Position numbers and translations under genes: made by a program. Positions 61,117 through 64,000 of a stretch of DNA of 64,000 nt are shown here, piece by piece. Under the pieces are notes generated by a model that was given only the letters and a program-made list of their open reading frames with translations, ran no database searches and was not told the DNA's origin. Position 1 is the first letter of the stretch. Every line of letters starts with the position of its first letter. The stretch is from Halichondria panicea (lineage: Eukaryota > Porifera > Demospongiae > Suberitida > Halichondriidae): assembly GCF_963675165.1 (NCBI RefSeq), contig NC_087391.1, positions 4,514,646-4,578,645 on the forward strand, read 5' to 3'.

Positions 61117-61466
61117 TACAGAGAGCAACTTTAACATTAACTGTGTGTGTGCATGTTTTGTTATTGTACATTCAATGTATTGTGTGGTAATAAGTTTATA
61201 GGTAAACAAAATTAATGTACTCTATAAATTACTGAGTTAGTGAGTATCCTATGATGTACTTTACCTATACCTAGATAATTATATATTTAGACAGTATAGG
61301 TTGTGTAGGTCTATACTGGTAGAAGAAAATTGCATAAAGTTACATGAAGAAATACATACAAAATACATGTATGTTTCATATATTTTATATGGTGGGAAAT
61401 GCACATTATAAAAACTGTGACTAATATCTAACAATCGAGGTGAACGTGAAATATAGTTTATGTTCG
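61117..61466. other. Spacer between array copy 3 and calcineurin B fragment 2
   Basis: Convergent 3' UTR region, nearly identical to 53476-53837 with small indels (shorter TG run). Nothing else is seen. Confidence 0.6.
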
Positions 61467-62272
61467 TCAGTCGCTGCCTTGCTTGAAATCCAGTACCATT
61501 TTAGACGGGACATCCATCGTGCCCACAATCTGCAGAGGATACAAAGGCAACAGTGAGCAATGCTAGAAAATTATATTTAATATACTATATATATATAGGC
61601 ACCAACCAAAAATATAATATCTCTCCGCATATAAACGGCATCACAAAATAATAGTACATGCACGAGAAACATTTCTATAAACCATACAAACATCTACATT
61701 GATTAACAGGAAGACTCAAAGACCTACATGTATAGAATGTATTCACTGAGTAACTCACATCACAGAATTCCTCGTATGAAATTTTACCATCGCCGTCTTT
61801 GTCGGAGTAGAGGATGGTCTTATCAACTATTTCTTGGAGTTGCTTCTCTGTTAAGTTGTTTCCTACCATCGTCTTTAGCACTTGGAACAGTTCACCATTG
61901 CTGATGAACCCGTCCTGGTCAATGTCGTAGATACGGAAAGCAACTGTAAGAGAGAAGCAGAAACCTCTGACACAATAGTTACTAAAATGAGGCTCAAAAT
62001 ACTAACTCAATATACAACTGAACCCTAGCTGGTATAGGAACCGAACCTAACGTAGGTTTTCCACGTGGCCTAAAGGTACATGTATATAGAATAAGTCCCC
62101 TAACAGTGGTAATAAAGTGTGAATTGTCTTATAATTATTTAACTAAGGTGCAATAGATTCTCTAACATGCGTGTTTACACCACCTAACACAGAGTAAGAG
62201 TGATGGACTTACACTTGAGCTTCTTGTCCCTGTCTCCCTCCACACTGAACTGTGAGACACCCTCTATGAACT
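61467..62272 (-). CDS. PPP3R1: Calcineurin B 3'-half copy 2 (partial, no stop in visible exons)
   Basis: Regulatory Ca2+-binding subunit of the phosphatase calcineurin. Exons (minus) 62272-62213, 61943-61759 and 61529-61467 join in phase and read [21 protein letters not shown]-hand 3 [14 protein letters not shown] followed by Q (intact here), [22 protein letters not shown]-hand 4 [15 protein letters not shown], then [20 protein letters not shown]. Exons for EF-hands 1-2 are not found upstream. STDQIDQL (about 62380-62405 minus) and a possible exon reading LSQVSERNNDVHA (about 62640-62705) are the only conserved leads. So it is either a 5'-truncated duplicate or a gene with an altered N-terminus. 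The first is more likely because the same truncation occurs in copy 1. Confidence 0.75.
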
Positions 62273-62452
62273 CTGCACAAGGAGGGAAATACTGAAACTG
62301 ATGTGTACATACATGCACTGCTGGCTTTTACATGAAGTATTCACAAGACTCTATAAGGTTTCCTCTATTGTCAAGGAACTCAACTGGTCGATTTGGTCGG
62401 TACTAACCACCTCTAGACAAAATACATGAGCAACTCTTAGGCCTAGTTTACC

Positions 62453-62564
62453 ACTAGTCTCGTGAGCAGACTTGACACACACTTGAAAAAAAACATTACA
62501 ATACTTGTACAGTGTTTCACCCAGGCTCCAAGTTCCCTCTAGGACAAGTCTGCTCGCGAGACTA
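62453..62564. mobile_element. Short TIR transposon with target-site duplication and empty site in window
   Basis: Ends TAGTCTCGTGAGCAGACTTG and its inverse CAAGTCTGCTCGCGAGACTA (one mismatch). Flanked on both sides by GTTTACCAC (9 bp). The matching place in unit A (about 55325-55335) reads CCTAGTTTACCACATTATTA without the element, i.e. an empty site. At about 112 bp it is non-autonomous. TSD length suits a Mutator-like (9 bp) or hAT-like (8 bp) transposase, which is not in the window. Confidence 0.88.
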
Positions 62565-62789
62565 GTTTACCACATACATGTATTCCAGGATTGAAAATAG
62601 CGACAGTTCCTATAATTTAATGCCTATATGCAAATACTGTACTCACCTCTGTACTCATTGCTATAGCATGTACATCATTATTCCGCTCAGACACCTGGCT
62701 CAACTGTGTGTGTGTGTGTGTGTGCGGCGTGGTGACATTTGACAGTTTCAGTTTTGTGTACACACTAATCCTTGTGGTGTCTGTATCAG

Positions 62790-62992
62790 TCAGTGGTTGT
62801 ATTAACACACAATAGAATAGAGCAAGTGGCAAGTACAATATTAAATCAGACCCCCACCTCCCACCGGCACCATCACCGGCACCGGACACAGAACAAACCT
62901 TTCCCTCTAACGTCATCATTTGTTATGCTAACGACTTTCTTGAAGAGAGGGTACTTAAGGATCACATAAGAGAGGTGTGAGAGGAACTTGGA
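62790..62992 (-). pseudogene. TRMT5 intron-1/exon-1 fragment, copy 2
   Basis: 62891-62992 matches TRMT5 exon 1 from its donor (ACAAACCTTTCC on the plus strand, i.e. the minus-strand GTTTGT) through TTATGCTAACGACT and GAGAGGGTACTTAAGGATCA to GAGGAACTTGGAG. Then homology ends. Intron-1 sequence lies upstream. It is longer and better kept than the first fragment. No TRMT5 function is possible. Confidence 0.82.
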
Positions 62993-63111
62993 GCTCCACC
63001 ATAGGCGCTAGGCATGCACAGTCAGTACTGGTGAAGAAACTTGACAAAAGGGGTCCAGATAGTCTCTCGGGCCATACTGGTAGATCTACTGCACATGCGC
63101 AAAGCGCAGTG

Positions 63112-63452
63112 TACCGTATAGCGGGTATATTTCGAGGGTATAAATGTTCGCGGTTTTCGCGGATTGAGCCTAAACCGCGAAAATTTATACCCACAAAAAT
63201 TTATATCTTTATTGAATAGTAGGCGTGTTCAGTATTATTGACCACACCTATCGACAATAAGAGGTACATGTACCTCACCGTTATAGGCTAGGCCTGGATT
63301 CGAGGCTAACGGTGTGGTGGTACAGCTGCATGTTGATGTGCGCATGCGCCAAAAGGCTGGGAACTCAGACCACAAAAATAAAATCCGCGAAATCCTTTGT
63401 AATGGTCCATCCGCGAAAATTTATACCCTCGAAATATACCCGCTATACGGTA
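63112..63452. repeat. 341-bp MITE directly upstream of array copy 4
   Basis: Starts TACCGTATAGCGGGTATATT TCGAGGG and ends CCCTCGAAATATACCCGCTA TACGGTA: nearly perfect inverted ends. An internal hairpin pairs GGTATAAATGTTCGCGGTTT with AAACCGCGAAAATTTATACC. It ends 34 bp before the start codon of copy 4 and so occupies its proximal promoter. Related elements are at 12155-12345 and 39416-39592. Confidence 0.9.
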
Positions 63453-63486
63453 TGTTGGGGGCGTGGTGTTTTGCTGGAGTGAAGCA

Positions 63487-64000
63487 ATGGCTGAAGGAAT
63501 AAGCAAAGAAGTAAAGATCAAGGCAGCCTCGAAGGCTCTAACCAACCAACTGGTTAATCTCATTGGAGTAATTGATCCATTAATGATGGCAGCTAATTTG
63601 ATTTCTAAAGAGATCATTGATCGATCAATTCTTGAGAGAGTGATGTTGCCAATTTCCACTAAGAACGAGAAGGCGTGTGATGTCCTAACTGCTGTCTCTG
63701 ATGCTGTGATGATTAACCCAGACTATTTTGCCACTTTTTGCGATATCCTCGACAATGAGCCAGTAACTAAAGATATTGCAAAGATTCTGAAAGGTGGGCG
63801 CAAGCATTGTTTACATTAATTGTACGATTTCATAAAATGGCTTGTTTTGAGCTTGCGTTTGTTTATTCTTATATATCAGAAAAATATCAGGAAGAGCTTC
63901 GTGCAACTCAGAAAATTTCGTGTGAGTTGCCATTTTGTGTCTTTGACACTAATATAATGTTGACTTGACCCTCTCTTTAGCTTGCACATGTACTGTGCTA
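63487..64000 (+). CDS. Array copy 4 (partial, runs off window)
   Basis: Exon 1 63487-63793 encodes the N-terminal death-fold-like domain (MAEGISKEVKIKAASK..., 102 codons plus 1 nt). Exon 2 is 63880-63921. Exon 3 begins at 63981 with the TCTC-type start shared by all copies. No stop so far. The upstream region differs from the other copies by the MITE at 63112-63452. Confidence 0.87.

Larger units (their letters stand above)
55920..63486 (+). repeat. Segmental duplication unit B (~7.57 kb)
   Basis: Same contents and orientation as unit A: array copy 3, calcineurin B 3' half, TRMT5 fragment. It differs from A by MITE insertions at 60179-60364, 62453-62564 and 63112-63452, and by lacking the ~450-bp insertion of unit A. 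Confidence 0.88.

Noticed and set aside
62955-63194. 79-codon minus-strand open frame with IAGIFRG-like peptide (also near 63306-63659)
   Set aside because: It is the translation of the MITE ends (the same peptide appears with each copy) joined to the TRMT5 fragment, not a gene.

Overview
The window is nuclear DNA from an animal with a compact, intron-rich genome. Most introns are 50-400 bp with GT-AG ends, and the DNA is full of short palindromic (MITE-like) elements. The gene content (a Ral GAP alpha subunit, a FoxG-type forkhead factor, TRMT5, GDPGP1 and a tandem family of death-fold/lipase/GTPase proteins) suggests an early-branching metazoan, most likely a demosponge close to Amphimedon. 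The species is an inference; the gene identities rest on protein motifs that can be read here.

Region by region. (1) Positions 1-69 (minus) may be the first coding exon of a divergent gene. (2) 399-31613 (plus) is one large gene for the Ral GTPase-activating protein alpha subunit. I traced 32 exons that join in frame to 2196 codons, from a conserved N-terminus to a C-terminal RapGAP domain. Intron 3 holds a complete intron-containing tRNA-Ile(UAU), and intron 16 holds a tandem repeat made of copies of the exon-17 splice acceptor. (3) 32608-34065 (minus) is an intronless FoxG-like gene. (4) 36942-40413 (minus) is TRMT5 in three exons. Only 87 bp away, GDPGP1 (40501-42741, plus, nine exons) starts in the opposite direction.

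(5) From 42979 to the right edge lies the most unusual part: a head-to-tail array of at least four copies of a 12-exon gene for a protein of about 1360 residues. Its order is an N-terminal death-fold-like helical domain, a class-3-lipase-like alpha/beta hydrolase with a plausible Ser-Asp-His triad, a possible IPT/TIG-like beta domain, a long linker with one hypervariable patch, and a C-terminal dynamin-type GTPase domain. Copies 1 and 2 are intact. Copy 3 has one premature TAA in an otherwise perfect gene. Copy 4 runs off the window. I know of no named protein with this layout.

(6) After copies 2 and 3 lies a duplicated passenger block: the 3' half of a calcineurin B gene (minus strand; the first copy has an in-frame TAA) and a broken piece of TRMT5 intron 1/exon 1. 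The recent duplication unit is therefore about 7.6 kb. Differences between the units show several MITEs as filled sites against empty ones.

The array looks like a young, expanding, possibly immune-type gene family. A helical adaptor-like domain, a lipase-like module and a large-GTPase module recall, by analogy only, plant EDS1/PAD4 lipase-like immune proteins, animal GBP/IRG GTPases and NLR-type adaptor fusions.
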